A stretch of DNA of 64,000 bases from Hymenobacter terrenus (lineage in GTDB: Bacteria; Bacteroidota; Bacteroidia; Cytophagales; Hymenobacteraceae), in NCBI RefSeq assembly GCF_000972495.1, contig NZ_LATM01000001.1, positions 579,241 through 643,240 of the forward strand, in the 5' to 3' direction. Below, one piece after another: positions 34,048 through 43,586 of this stretch. The notes beneath the pieces are model-generated. The model had not been told where the DNA came from. It saw only the letters and a list, made by a program, of their open reading frames with translations, and did no database searches. Each line of letters starts with the position of its first letter. The first letter of the stretch is position 1. The position numbers and the translations under genes are program-made.

Positions 34048-34988
34048 GACTTGGCGTAAGAGGCCAGGCCCTGGGCGGGGTTATAATGGTTGCTGAGCTT
34101 GGGGTAAGCTCCCGTGCCATCGTAGGAGCGCTTGTCGGGGTGGGCGGCGCAGGCCTCGGAGCAGGCGCCCTGCAGCTGCTCGCCGCACGCTTCGCAGAGC
34201 GCCAGATGGGCGTTGCAGTGCGGGTTGGCGCAGTTTACGAGGCGATTGCTGGGCTGCTGGCAATGCTGGCAGCGCGAAATGATGGTGGGATTCACACGGT
34301 TTACATCCACCGCCACCCGGTTGTCGAACACGTAGCACTGGCCGTCGAAGTCCTCGCCGCCGGCTTCGATGCCGTACTTGATGATGCCACCATGCAACTG
34401 GTACACATTTTCGAAGCCTTGCTCCAGCAGGTAGGCGCTGGCTTTTTCGCACTTCACGCCGCCGGTGCAGTAAGTCAGAATTTTCTTATCCTTAAACTCC
34501 TTCAGGCGCTCGACCCGCTCGGGGAAGTCGCGGAAGTTCTCGATGTCCAGCGTCACGGCATTTTTGAAGCGGCCGAGGTTGTACTCGTAATCTGAGCGCA
34601 CGTCCACCACCACCACGTCGTCGCGGTCCTTCAGGGCTTTAAACTCTTCGGGTGAAAGGTGCTGGCCGGTCTTCTCATGCGGCCGCACGTGGCGCAGGCT
34701 GCTATGCACAATCTCCGGCTTCACACGCACGTGCAGCTTCTGAAACGTGTGAGCCGGCACGTTGTCAATCTTGAATTCGAGCGTGGCAAAGCGCGGGTCG
34801 GCCTTCACGGCGGCCATGTAGCGCGCACAGTTTTCAATGGTACCGGACACCGTACCATTTAGCCCCTCGGCGGCCACAATGATGCGCCCGCGCAAGTCCA
34901 GTTCCAGGCACAGGCGGTGATGTTCCTCCCGAAATTCATCAGGATTTTCGAGGGGTGTATAGCAGTAATAAAGAAGAACCTGATACAT
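34044..34988 (-). CDS. trhO: tRNA uridine(34) hydroxylase / rhodanese-family protein
   Basis: The protein has 314 residues. The N-terminal domain (about 1-95: YYCYTPLENPDEFREEH, IIVAAEGLNGTVSG) and the rhodanese domain (110-210) are those of YceA/TrhO. The cysteine loop YCTGGVKCEK has Cys174 and Cys180. The C-terminal Cys-rich tail (CQHCQQPSNRLVNCANPHC, CEACGEQLQGACSEAC) resembles the zinc-like extension of long family members. TrhO hydroxylates wobble U34 in some tRNAs using prephenate-derived chemistry. Confidence 0.95.
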   Translation of the reverse strand: MYQVLLYYCYTPLENPDEFREEHHRLCLELDLRGRIIVAAEGLNGTVSGTIENCARYMAAVKADPRFATLEFKIDNVPAHTFQKLHVRVKPEIVHSSLRHVRPHEKTGQHLSPEEFKALKDRDDVVVVDVRSDYEYNLGRFKNAVTLDIENFRDFPERVERLKEFKDKKILTYCTGGVKCEKASAYLLEQGFENVYQLHGGIIKYGIEAGGEDFDGQCYVFDNRVAVDVNRVNPTIISRCQHCQQPSNRLVNCANPHCNAHLALCEACGEQLQGACSEACAAHPDKRSYDGTGAYPKLSNHYNPAQGLASYAKS

Positions 34989-35104
34989 TTTGAGTTATGA
35001 GTTAAAAGTTATGAGTTAAGAGTTAAGAGTTAAGAGTTGAACTAAGAGCGGATAACTAGAATGTTTAACGACTCTTAGCTCATAACTTTTAACTCATAAC
35101 TCCT
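34986..35104. repeat. Heptamer tandem and inverted repeat tract
   Basis: GAGTTATGAGTTAAAAGTTA and four GAGTTAA-type heptamers (34993-35037) face the inverted set ending TTTTAACTCATAACTCC (35076-35104). It fills the gap between trhO and the acetyltransferase gene. Confidence 0.75.
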
Positions 35105-35737
35105 TTAAACTTTCACTGCCGGATTGCCAAATACGGTTTGCCCATTCGGCACGTCGGCTACTACCACCGAGCCGGCACCCACACGGGCTTTATCACCAAT
35201 TTTGACGCCGGCTACCACCACCGCACCAGCGCCGATGAAGGCCAGCTCGCCAACTTGCACATCGGCCCCAAGGAGAGCACCGCTGCCCAGTTGAGAGAAG
35301 TTGCCCATGGTAGCACGCGCTTCGACCACGGCGTTGGCACTCAGCAGGCAGCCGTCGCCGAGGGTGGCGGTAGCAGCTACAACCGCATTCGGGCCAATGT
35401 AGTTGCCGTGGCCCAGGGTAGCGTGGCCCGATACGCTGGCGCGCTGGTGAATAGCATTTACGGGCACAGCTTCGTACTCGGTGCGCAGCATCTGAGTGAG
35501 ACTGCGGCGGCTGGCGGTGTCTTCAGTGGCCACGAAAACCTCGCATTTTTTGCCGAGCAGCTTTAGCAACTCTCCATCATCCGTATTGCCCATTACGGGC
35601 ACGTCCAGCAGCTCTGTGCCCTGAAGCTTTTTGTCGTCATCGAGCAGGCAGTACACCACGATGTCGTTGGAGAGAAAAGCATCGAGGACAGCTGTGCCAA
35701 CAGTTTGGGCACCAAGAATAATGACGGGATTTTCCAT
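35105..35737 (-). CDS. Hexapeptide-repeat acetyltransferase (PglD/NeuD-like)
   Basis: The protein has 210 residues from ATG 35737. The N-terminal Rossmann-like half starts ENPVIILGAQTVGTAVLDA and binds the sugar nucleotide in PglD/NeuD relatives. The C-terminal left-handed beta helix carries repeated hexapeptides: ATLGHGNYIGPNAVV, ATLGDGCLLSANAVV, DVQVGELAFIGAGAVV and IGDKARVGAGSVV. Such trimers transfer acetyl groups to amino sugars. A clear TAACTTTG promoter lies 68 nt upstream. Confidence 0.88.
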   Translation of the reverse strand: MENPVIILGAQTVGTAVLDAFLSNDIVVYCLLDDDKKLQGTELLDVPVMGNTDDGELLKLLGKKCEVFVATEDTASRRSLTQMLRTEYEAVPVNAIHQRASVSGHATLGHGNYIGPNAVVAATATLGDGCLLSANAVVEARATMGNFSQLGSGALLGADVQVGELAFIGAGAVVVAGVKIGDKARVGAGSVVVADVPNGQTVFGNPAVKV

Positions 35738-35804
35738 GAATTGGATTAACAGTTGGGCGTCCAAGCGCCGGAAAACAGGAACCGGCTGCGGCATGGGCGA
35801 ACTG

Positions 35805-35812
35805 CAAAGTTA
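35805..35812 (-). promoter_or_regulatory. -7 element (TAACTTTG) for the acetyltransferase
   Basis: TAACTTTG on the minus strand matches TAnnTTTG. Transcription would start near 35800, giving a leader of about 60 nt. No obvious -33 box is visible. Confidence 0.5.
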
Positions 35813-35848
35813 CGCCGTGGGCCGGGCAGGGTTTACAGCTCGCGCAAA

Positions 35849-37174
35849 TCAGGCTGTCGCGGCTTTGTCTAAGCGCAACCGTCGCAGGGCGGTAGCGGCG
35901 TAGTCGTGCTGGAGCAGCAGCAGCAGCAAATACGGCAGCAGCTCGCTCCGGTACCGGTTAAGAGAGCCAAGATTTGGCGTGGTCAGGCCAATTAAAATAG
36001 CGAGAATCAGGCAGAAAACGCCCAGCCCTAAGCCCAGGCCGAATGGAAAGTTGCCAATGCGGCCGCGGAGCACGGCCCAGACTGCTAGCGCTATTAGCCC
36101 TAGCAGTGCCGTGTTTTCGAGGCTAGCAGCCAAGTACAACGCCGACCACGACTCTCCCAACCACGGCCGGGTGACGGCGTTGACTGCCGCCAGAGGCGCG
36201 TGCGCGGCAATGCTTTCCACGGTGGGCCGAAGTTCAGGATATTCAAAATGAGGCCGCCCAATGGAGTGAGCCACATCGAAGTTGTATACACGGATTACCT
36301 GGTTGGTGAACTTGTTCATGCTAAAAGCCACGTTCACCTGCGGCGCCAGCCAGATACCGACACCCAACACGGCTGCCAGCGCTGCTGCCTGCACCAAGCG
36401 GTACTGGCCCATGCTGTAGCGCCGCAGCCACCGCCCTACCGCTACCCCGCCCAGCACCCCAAGCAGCGGCAGGGCAAAGAAATAGCGCATCCCAAAGTGT
36501 AGCATTGCCAGGACGGCCGTGCCTGGCCACCACACAACCCAAGCCCAGCGGGGCGCGTGTGAGTCAGCAGTCGTGTCATAGAAATAGCTAACTAACCGCG
36601 CCGTAAGCCAAGCCCCACTGCTCAGCAGTACTGCCTCTTTGCTGATACCCGTAGCCCAAAACCACACCGAGGGCCAGAGCAAAAATGCAACTACACCAGT
36701 CCCAGCGGGCGTAGCAGGAAAGGCAGTGGCCAGCACGCGGACCAGCTGCCAGCACCCAATAAAAGCGAACAGACTTACGTAAAATGCGTTCACCCAATCA
36801 TTTTCCAACGAAGCCAGGTTTAAGACACCCAGGATTTTCATCAAAATCCAGGTATTCGAGGTGTTTTGGTACACAAAGTCATAGGGCGCTTCCCCTTTTG
36901 GCAAGACTGTCACGGCCCGGGTTAAAATGTCCCAAGTCGCCTCAGGATTAGCCCAGATTTTGTCGGTGACGATGTGCCCTACGAAGCTCATAAACTTCGC
37001 GTCGCCGGTTGGATGCCAGGTGCGGATGCCACCCGCCAGCATTCGCAGCCCCAAACCGGCGGCAAAGACCATTCGCCACCGGCCGTAGGCAGCCCAGCGC
37101 CACTGTTGGCGCAGCCATGGCAGCAGCACGGCCAACAGAGCCGTGTTGAGCAAAATTGCCAGTACTATTCTCAT
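35849..37174 (-). CDS. Polytopic inner-membrane protein
   Basis: The protein has 441 residues from ATG 37174. About ten hydrophobic segments are spread along the chain (for example IVLAILLNTALLAVLLPWL, VVAFLLWPSVWFWATGISK, ALLGLIALAVWAVL, LGLGVFCLILAILIGL). The segment WPSVWFWATGISKEAVLL and the ending SLNRYRSELLPYLLLLLL resemble polytopic glycosyltransferase or O-antigen ligase-like proteins, but no catalytic motif is certain. The start overlaps the stop of the DUF2851 gene by 4 nt (ATGA), so the two are coupled. Confidence 0.8.
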   Translation of the reverse strand: MRIVLAILLNTALLAVLLPWLRQQWRWAAYGRWRMVFAAGLGLRMLAGGIRTWHPTGDAKFMSFVGHIVTDKIWANPEATWDILTRAVTVLPKGEAPYDFVYQNTSNTWILMKILGVLNLASLENDWVNAFYVSLFAFIGCWQLVRVLATAFPATPAGTGVVAFLLWPSVWFWATGISKEAVLLSSGAWLTARLVSYFYDTTADSHAPRWAWVVWWPGTAVLAMLHFGMRYFFALPLLGVLGGVAVGRWLRRYSMGQYRLVQAAALAAVLGVGIWLAPQVNVAFSMNKFTNQVIRVYNFDVAHSIGRPHFEYPELRPTVESIAAHAPLAAVNAVTRPWLGESWSALYLAASLENTALLGLIALAVWAVLRGRIGNFPFGLGLGLGVFCLILAILIGLTTPNLGSLNRYRSELLPYLLLLLLQHDYAATALRRLRLDKAATA

Positions 37175-38472
37175 CGGGCTACGCGGGGTTGTTGCACCAG
37201 CCGGCTGCCAATGGCGCAATGCAGGCAGCGACGCGGAGTGCAGTAGTTTTTGTGCAGCGCCAGCAGGCCCTGCGAATCGGCGGCGGTGCGGTGGGTAAAG
37301 CTCAGCGCTTCGTACACCGCCGTGTACTGGTTGTGCTCGGCGGGCAATTCACTGAGCAGGGCGATGCTGCTTTCGACCAAGGCCGGCTGGCCCACGTGGT
37401 GCGCATAGGCCACGCGCAAGGGCACCACCACGTTCGTAATAAGCAAATCGGTGCTGCTTTTGCCTAAAGCCGGCACCTTGCCCGGCCGGCCGGGGCGGAA
37501 GTGCGTGCGCCAGTAAGCCGGGGCCGGCGCGTGGAAAAACTCGGTGAGCGCGGCCACGCTTTGGGCAGTCAGCAGGGCGTCGAACAGCGCGGGGCGGGCA
37601 TGGAGCAGGCCCGCGAGCTGGCCCAGCCGCACGGGCGGAAAATTGGCTGGCCGCAGGCGCAGGTAGTTCCACTCGTGCACGAGCAGGGCAGCGGCTCCCA
37701 GGCCGTACTTATGGCGCAGAAACTCGTGCTCCCGCCTCAAGTCCTGGATGTAGTCATCCCCCGTCGTTTCCTCATTTTCAACCAGAAACCCGGCCTGCCC
37801 AAAGAGCAGGGCTTCGAGCTGGCGCTGGTCGTGCCGGTGGCGGCGCAGCACAGTCAGCGGCAGGGCTTTGGCCAGGCGGGCCAGCGGCTCACTATTTTTC
37901 TGGAAGCCGAAAGCTGCCATCAGCGCGTGGTAAGCGGTGGCTTCCCAGTCCTGGCCGAGGTGGTGATGCAGCTCCGTAATGCCTTCGGCTTTGCGTTCTA
38001 CCCGCTCCAGCAGGGCGCGTTCGGTCATCATGGTTTTGGTGATTTCGGGCACCAGATTTAGCAGCGGCGCGCAGGGCAACGGTGCGGCGCCTGGTGCTTC
38101 CACTAGTGCCTGATAGCGGGCCAGCAGCTCGGGCGCGAGGCGGGCTTGCAGGGCCAAAGCCGGAATGAGACTGCCGTTGGTACGAGCTACGTCAGCGTCG
38201 TGGGTACCCACTACGTGCAGAATCACTTGGTCGTACTTGGGGTCAGTCTGGTGGCTGTGCCGGGCCCAGTCCGAGGCGCGGAGGTGAATTTCCACGGCTC
38301 CGTTCCACTCTACTTCGCCGAGACGGAGGCGGGCGTTCAGGAAGTCAGGGCCAGCATCGGCGTTGCGGTGGCCGGGGCGCAGAACCTGAATTTCCTCCCC
38401 GGCGGCCGTGCGCAGGTCCGCCTTATCGAAGTACTGGTGCTGCCAGATGTAATGGAGGAAATCTTCGCGCAT
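37171..38472 (-). CDS. DUF2851 family protein
   Basis: The protein has 433 residues from ATG 38472, beginning MREDFLHYIWQHQYFDK. The N-terminal block LRPGHRNADAGPDFLNARL, then VEWNGAVEIHLRASDWARH and DQVILHVVGTHD, is the DUF2851 signature, with Asp/Glu/His residues reminiscent of a nuclease-like core. The C-terminus ends with a cysteine-rich segment (YCTPRRCLHCAIG). The cellular role is unknown; the gene is common in Bacteroidota. The -7 promoter element ends 5 nt before the ATG. Confidence 0.88.
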   Translation of the reverse strand: MREDFLHYIWQHQYFDKADLRTAAGEEIQVLRPGHRNADAGPDFLNARLRLGEVEWNGAVEIHLRASDWARHSHQTDPKYDQVILHVVGTHDADVARTNGSLIPALALQARLAPELLARYQALVEAPGAAPLPCAPLLNLVPEITKTMMTERALLERVERKAEGITELHHHLGQDWEATAYHALMAAFGFQKNSEPLARLAKALPLTVLRRHRHDQRQLEALLFGQAGFLVENEETTGDDYIQDLRREHEFLRHKYGLGAAALLVHEWNYLRLRPANFPPVRLGQLAGLLHARPALFDALLTAQSVAALTEFFHAPAPAYWRTHFRPGRPGKVPALGKSSTDLLITNVVVPLRVAYAHHVGQPALVESSIALLSELPAEHNQYTAVYEALSFTHRTAADSQGLLALHKNYCTPRRCLHCAIGSRLVQQPRVAR

Positions 38473-38477
38473 AGGGA

Positions 38478-38485
38478 CAAATGTA
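38478..38485 (-). promoter_or_regulatory. -7 element (TACATTTG) 5 nt before the DUF2851 start
   Basis: TACATTTG on the minus strand matches TAnnTTTG and leaves only 38473-38477 before the ATG, consistent with a leaderless mRNA. Confidence 0.5.
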
Positions 38486-38553
38486 AAACGGCCCGCCTCT
38501 TTCGAAGTGGGCCGTCTCATTTATTTATCGGCTAACGATGGGCCACCAATCTA

Positions 38554-39198
38554 CTACCGCAGGTCTACCACTTTCACGCCCTTGTACTTTGCTTTATCGA
38601 AGGCAAAAGTATTGGCATCAACAGGCGGGTTGGGCTGGAACTTCTTGATGAAGAATGTGTACTGATTGCCGTTCTTTTTGAACATCTGCCAGCTTTTGAC
38701 CGATGCATCGTTCTTGCGCACTTTCAGGCGGACTTTGAATACGTCATTTTGACGGTTCTCCGGGGCCAACTCGATAACATCAAGGGCTTCACCGCTTTCA
38801 TTCACTTGCTGCACGTAGGTGTACTTATACCCTTTTTTGTACATCGTGTAAATCTGCGAAGGCGACATCTCCTGCGAATCCGGGTCGGAATCGGAGATGT
38901 TGACCTCGTTCTCATTCTTCAGATAAGTCCAGGTAGTGGTGCCGTTGTTGATGACTTCTTGGCCGCTGATTTTGAGCCGAAATTTCTGACCACTCACAAT
39001 GATGTCACCATTGATGTTCTGCTTCACTTTGGCGCCCGGGTTTTCCAGCGTTTGGGTAAAGGTGGCCTGGAAGGCTTTTAGCGCCTGGTACTTGGCGCTC
39101 ATCTGGTCAAGGATTTTACCGGCTTTGGGGTCCTGCTGGGCGGCGGCGGGCAGCGCCAAGGTGGCCGCGAGCAGCAACAGGGAGAAGGTTTTTTTCAT
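38554..39198 (-). CDS. LolA-like outer-membrane lipoprotein carrier protein
   Basis: The protein has 214 residues. The signal peptide MKKTFSLLLLAATLALPAAA is followed by AGKILDQMSAKYQALKAFQA, which fits the LolA fold. Beta strands such as QNINGDIIVSGQKFRLKI and GTTTWTYLKNENEVNIS follow. LolA carries lipoproteins across the periplasm to the outer membrane. A related family (DUF4292-like) has a similar fold, so the name is a good guess rather than certain. The FtsK gene lies upstream across a repeat. Confidence 0.85.
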   Translation of the reverse strand: MKKTFSLLLLAATLALPAAAQQDPKAGKILDQMSAKYQALKAFQATFTQTLENPGAKVKQNINGDIIVSGQKFRLKISGQEVINNGTTTWTYLKNENEVNISDSDPDSQEMSPSQIYTMYKKGYKYTYVQQVNESGEALDVIELAPENRQNDVFKVRLKVRKNDASVKSWQMFKKNGNQYTFFIKKFQPNPPVDANTFAFDKAKYKGVKVVDLR

Positions 39199-39310
39199 TA
39201 GATGGGGAAGAACTGAAAGCGCTTGTTGATACGCTCGAATAGTCTGTACGGATTTTGTGTAACAAACGCCCGGCCAAAGTGCTGGCGTGGCACCGTTGAG
39301 GGCGAAATAA

Positions 39311-39422
39311 GTAGAATGCAGCCTTTGTTGCGTTGGCGAGCGGCGGCTGTGGGCGTCGTTCGATACAGCATCAACTCAGCACAACACTCGTTCAACGCAA
39401 CGCAGTAAAGGCTGCGTTCTAC
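39311..39422. repeat. Repeat family B-like inverted repeat
   Basis: GTAGAATGCAGCCTTTGTTG (39311 on) and its reverse ending GGCTGCGTTCTAC (39394-39422) flank about 60 nt. The arms follow the same outline (GTAG..CG..CTTT..) as the GTAGCGCG elements elsewhere. The element lies between ftsK and the lolA-like gene. Confidence 0.75.
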
Positions 39423-39444
39423 ATAGACAGGGCGTTCTACGTGG

Positions 39445-42372
39445 CTACTTCATGCTGTTGAGGAGTTGCTCCAGTTGGTATTCGTCGGGAATGAGTACGT
39501 CGCGGGCTTTGCTGCCTTCAAAGGGGCCCACGATGCCGGCGTGCTGGAGCTGGTCGATGAGGCGGCCGGCACGGTTGTAGCCGAGTTTGAGCTTGCGCTG
39601 GAGCAAGCTGGTGCTGCCTTGCTGGTGCAGCACGATGCAGCGGGCAGCTTCTTCAAACATGGTGTCGCGCTCCGAGGGGTCCATTTCCTCGTTGCCGCTA
39701 CCGGCGTCGCCGTCGGCCCCGGCTACTTCGGGCAGCAGGTAGGCATCATTGTAGCCCTGCTGCTCGCCAATAAAGTCGCAGACGCGGTCTACTTCTGGGG
39801 TGTCGATGAAGGCACACTGCACCCGAATCAGGTCCGAACCGGCGGAGAACAGCATGTCGCCCTGGCCGATGAGCTGGTCGGCCCCGCCGGTGTCGAGAAT
39901 GGTGCGGGAATCGATTTTGCTGGTCACCTTGAAGGAAATCCGGCAGGGAAAGTTGGCTTTGATGATGCCGGTGATGACGTTCACACTCGGGCGCTGGGTG
40001 GCCACAATGAGGTGAATACCAATGGCACGGGCCAGCTGCGCCAGGCGCGCAATGGGCGTTTCCACTTCCTTACCAGCCGTCATCATCAAGTCGGCTAGTT
40101 CGTCGATTACCAGCACGATGAAAGGCAGAAAGCGGTGGCCTTTCTTGGGGTTAAGGCGGCGCTCGATGAACTTATGGTTGTACTCCTTGAGGTTGCGGCA
40201 GCCGGCTTCTTTCAGCAAATCGTAGCGCCGGTCCATCTCCATGCACAGCGAGTTGAGGGTATTCACCACCTTCTTCGTGTCGGTAATGATGGCCTCGTCG
40301 GTGTCGGGCAGCTTGGCCAGGTAGTGACGCTCAATCTTGTTGAAGATGCTCAATTCAACCTTTTTGGGGTCGACGAGCACGAACTTCAGCTGGGCGGGGT
40401 GGCGCTTATAGAGCAACGAGGCCAGAATCACGTTCAGGCCAACCGACTTGCCCTGGCCGGTGGCCCCGGCCATGAGCAAGTGGGGCATCTTGGCCAGGTC
40501 GGCCACGAAAACCTCATTGGTGATGGTGCGACCGAAGGCCACTGGCAGGTCCATTTCCGAGCGGGCGAACTTCTCTGAGCCCAGCACTGAGCGGATGCTC
40601 ACCATCTCCTTTTTGGTGTTGGGCACCTCGATGCCGATGGTGCCTTTGCCCGGGATGGGCGCGATGATGCGGATGCCCAACGCGGCCAAGCTCAGAGCAA
40701 TGTCGTCTTCCAGGCTCTTAATTTTGGAGATGCGCACGCCCACTTCGGGCACGATTTCATAGAGCGTGACCGTGGGGCCGATGGTGGCCTTGATGCTGGC
40801 GATGCCGATGCCGTAGTGGCCCAACGTCTCGACAATGCGGTCCTTGTTAGCTTCCAACTCTTCCTTGGTAACCTGGGCCTTGGGCTGGCCATAGTCGTTG
40901 AGCAGCTCCAGGGTGGGGAATTGGAAGCGGGAAAGCTCCAGCGTGGGGTCGTAGTTGCCGGGCGGCATGGCGTCGGCGTCCTCGTCCTCATCGGCCACGG
41001 CGGCGATGTCGGCGCCCGCGTTGGGGTCGAGGTCGTCGCGGCCGGGCACGGTGAGGGTGAGGTCGGGCATAGCTGGCTTCTCGGGCTTAGGCAGCGGGGT
41101 GTTGGTATCCGCCAAATCGGCCAAGGAAAGCGGGGTGGGAATGGTGGATGCCAACCCGGTCGGGGTGACGGCCGGCGCTTCCGGGGTAGGCATTTCGATG
41201 GAGAAAGCCGGTCCGGTAACGGCCAGCGGCACCGCCGTGGCGGCCGTGGCAGCCACGGCCGCCACGGCTGGGGCGGCCACAGCACCGGCAACGCTGAGGG
41301 CAACACCGGCCCCCGCAGTGGTCCGGGGCGCGGGCTCGTACTCAACTTGGGCCGGGGCTTCTTCGGGCTCCTCGGCGCTGAGCTGCAGGGCAGGGCGGGC
41401 CGCCTGGGCTCCATTGGCCGCCACAGTAGCCGCCGAAACAGTCGCTGATTCCTGCACCAGGGGCTTCGCTTTGACGGGAGGAGCGGCGGCTACTGGGGTG
41501 GCGGCCTGCTCGGCGGCTAGCTCGGCTTCCAGCTCGGCGTCTTCGTCCGGGTCGTCTTCTACGCCGAGGCGGCGGAAGTTGCCCAGGTTGATGCTGGTGA
41601 CGTTGAAGAAGAACACCACGAAGGAAATCAAAGCAAAGGCCAGCAGCAGCACCGTGCCCCAGCCAATGAGGCTATCGAGCCAGGCGGCGGCTTCGAAGCC
41701 CACGCCGCCGCATAGGAAATCGAGGCGGTGGGCCAGGGTGGGGTCGTCGCCGGGCTTGGTCAGGCTTACCACCACGTAGCCCAGCAACACGCTCAGCCAC
41801 GCCATGGTGAACAGGCCCAGGGCCAGCACGTAGCTCACCGAGCCGGTGGCCGTACGGAACACAATCTTATACCCCAGGAAAAATACGATGGGAATGAGGG
41901 CAAACGCCGCCACGCCAAACAGCTTGTAAATGAATAGCTGCGCCCCCCAGGCCCCGAGCAGGCCCAGCCAGTTGCCAGATTCCTGCCCGGCTTCCTTGAG
42001 TGGCGTGGTGCCCAGGGCAGCCACCACGCTCTGGTCGGCGTGGCCGGTGAAGAGGAAAGAGGTGAAGGCAATGGTGAGGTACAAGCTGGCTAGTAGCAGC
42101 CCAAACCCAATGAAGAGATGAAAGCGCCGGTCGCGCAGCAGCGCCACTACGTTGCCAATGCCTGGCAGCGGACCACGGGGAGCCCGGGGAGGCTTGGCGG
42201 CGGCTACCCGCGCTGCTTTGGGCACGTTGGCGGCGGCGGGCCGGGGTGCTGGACGCGCGGGCGCGGGCTCCGGGCCCGCGGGGCGCGACTCGTTGCGCCG
42301 AGGCTGCCGGGGTTCGACAGGGCGGTTGGCAGAGGGGCCGGCGGGAGGATTTTTATAACGATTATCTGCCAT
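39445..42372 (-). CDS. ftsK: DNA translocase FtsK
   Basis: The protein has 975 residues. After a Pro/Ala/Arg-rich N-terminus come four membrane segments (about 80-270, for example LFIGFGLLLASLYLTIAFTS). A low-complexity Ala/Pro/Glu linker runs to about residue 480. The motor domain carries Walker A GATGQGKSVGL near 634-642, Walker B FIVLVIDELADLMM, and VATQRPSVNVITG. The C-terminal gamma domain (SLLQRKLKLGYNRAGRLIDQL) reads chromosome polarity sequences. FtsK pumps DNA at the septum and activates XerCD at dif. A XerD-type recombinase gene is just upstream on the same strand. Confidence 0.97.
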   Translation of the reverse strand: MADNRYKNPPAGPSANRPVEPRQPRRNESRPAGPEPAPARPAPRPAAANVPKAARVAAAKPPRAPRGPLPGIGNVVALLRDRRFHLFIGFGLLLASLYLTIAFTSFLFTGHADQSVVAALGTTPLKEAGQESGNWLGLLGAWGAQLFIYKLFGVAAFALIPIVFFLGYKIVFRTATGSVSYVLALGLFTMAWLSVLLGYVVVSLTKPGDDPTLAHRLDFLCGGVGFEAAAWLDSLIGWGTVLLLAFALISFVVFFFNVTSINLGNFRRLGVEDDPDEDAELEAELAAEQAATPVAAAPPVKAKPLVQESATVSAATVAANGAQAARPALQLSAEEPEEAPAQVEYEPAPRTTAGAGVALSVAGAVAAPAVAAVAATAATAVPLAVTGPAFSIEMPTPEAPAVTPTGLASTIPTPLSLADLADTNTPLPKPEKPAMPDLTLTVPGRDDLDPNAGADIAAVADEDEDADAMPPGNYDPTLELSRFQFPTLELLNDYGQPKAQVTKEELEANKDRIVETLGHYGIGIASIKATIGPTVTLYEIVPEVGVRISKIKSLEDDIALSLAALGIRIIAPIPGKGTIGIEVPNTKKEMVSIRSVLGSEKFARSEMDLPVAFGRTITNEVFVADLAKMPHLLMAGATGQGKSVGLNVILASLLYKRHPAQLKFVLVDPKKVELSIFNKIERHYLAKLPDTDEAIITDTKKVVNTLNSLCMEMDRRYDLLKEAGCRNLKEYNHKFIERRLNPKKGHRFLPFIVLVIDELADLMMTAGKEVETPIARLAQLARAIGIHLIVATQRPSVNVITGIIKANFPCRISFKVTSKIDSRTILDTGGADQLIGQGDMLFSAGSDLIRVQCAFIDTPEVDRVCDFIGEQQGYNDAYLLPEVAGADGDAGSGNEEMDPSERDTMFEEAARCIVLHQQGSTSLLQRKLKLGYNRAGRLIDQLQHAGIVGPFEGSKARDVLIPDEYQLEQLLNSMK

Positions 42373-42391
42373 TCGATGGGAGCATGAAGGC

Positions 42392-42399
42392 CAAATTTA
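42392..42399 (-). promoter_or_regulatory. ftsK: -7 element (TAAATTTG) for ftsK
   Basis: TAAATTTG on the minus strand matches TAnnTTTG and would give a leader of about 15-19 nt. The remainder of the gap to 42664 has a short CCCCTCCTT/AAGGAGGGG hairpin (42584-42604) and no coding potential. Confidence 0.45.
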
Positions 42400-42664
42400 C
42401 GCAATACGGGCTTGAAAGTGGCCGGGACCACGAATATGGGCAATTGAACAAAACGCTTTCGCCCTTGGATAGAGCGGGGAGCAACTGAAAACTCGGGAAC
42501 GATGCCAGCGCGTGGGGCTCTGCTTGGGTTTGCCTATTGTTCAACGCCCACAACCACCCCGGCTAGCGCTTCGCGCCAGCGTCCCCTCCTTGGTAAGGAG
42601 GGGAGCGGTCGTTCTTGTACTCCCTCTTCTCCCCACTCCCACCCTCCCGTTCTCCCCTCCTTCT

Positions 42665-43564
42665 CTAACTGCGGGGGTGAAACTCGGTGATGACCTGGCG
42701 CAGGTAGTCCCGGTCGAGGTGAGTGTATATTTCGGTGGTGGTGATGCTGGCGTGGCCGAGCATTTCCTGGACGGCGCGGAGGTCGGCGCCGCCTTCGATG
42801 AGGTGGGTGGCGAAGGAGTGTCGCAGGGTGTGCGGGCTGATGGTTTTGCGCAGGCCCGCCTGCTCAGCCAGCTTCTTGAGGGTGGTGAAGACGGTGATGC
42901 GCGACAACGGCCGGCCGCGCTGGCTGAGGAAGACGAAGTCTTCGGCGCCGGACTTGATGTCGAGGTGGCCGCGTACGCCGCTGAGGTAGAAGTTGAGGTG
43001 CTTGAGGGCTTCGCGGCCGATGGGCACGAGGCGCTCCTTGTTACCCTTGCCCAGCACTTTCACGAAGCCCTGCTCGGCGTACATGTTGCTCAGGCGCAGG
43101 TCGCACAGCTCGCTCACGCGCAGGCCCGACGAGTACATGACTTCGAGCAGGGCGCGGGCGCGCAGGCCGTCGTCGGTGCTGAGGTCGATGGCGGCCAGCA
43201 GCTGCTCAATTTCGGGGTAGCTGAGGGTGTCGGGCAGGTGGCGGCCGGTTTTGGGGGCTTCGAGGGTGTCGGTGGGGTCGAGCTTCAGCAGGTCTTCCAT
43301 GATGAGGAAGCTGAAGAAGGCTTTGAGGCCCGACAGAGTGCGGGCCTGCGAGGTGGCGCCCAGCCCCAGACCTTGCAGCGTGGTCAGGAAGTCGCGCAGC
43401 ACGGGCGTGGTCACTTGCAAAGGCCCCAGGTGCAGCTTTTCCATGAGCAGAAACTGCTGAAGCTTGGTGGCATCGCGCACGTAGGCCTCCACCGAGTTAG
43501 GCGAGAGCGACTTTTCGAGGCGTAGGTAGCCGTCGAATTGTTTCAGGGCTTGAGGCCAGGTCAT
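42665..43564 (-). CDS. xerD: Tyrosine recombinase XerD-like
   Basis: The protein has 299 residues, the family length. The core-binding domain (about 1-90: YLRLEKSLSPNSVEAYVRD) is followed by the catalytic domain with all residues: Arg149 (SGLRVSEL), Lys in GKGNKER, His245/Arg248 (HTLRHSFAT), His271 (LGHASI) and Tyr280 (TEIYTHL). The enzyme resolves chromosome dimers at dif with a partner recombinase and FtsK. The neighbourhood of ftsK supports this role. Confidence 0.93.
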   Translation of the reverse strand: MTWPQALKQFDGYLRLEKSLSPNSVEAYVRDATKLQQFLLMEKLHLGPLQVTTPVLRDFLTTLQGLGLGATSQARTLSGLKAFFSFLIMEDLLKLDPTDTLEAPKTGRHLPDTLSYPEIEQLLAAIDLSTDDGLRARALLEVMYSSGLRVSELCDLRLSNMYAEQGFVKVLGKGNKERLVPIGREALKHLNFYLSGVRGHLDIKSGAEDFVFLSQRGRPLSRITVFTTLKKLAEQAGLRKTISPHTLRHSFATHLIEGGADLRAVQEMLGHASITTTEIYTHLDRDYLRQVITEFHPRS

Positions 43565-43586
43565 ACTTAATTATGAATTGGAAATC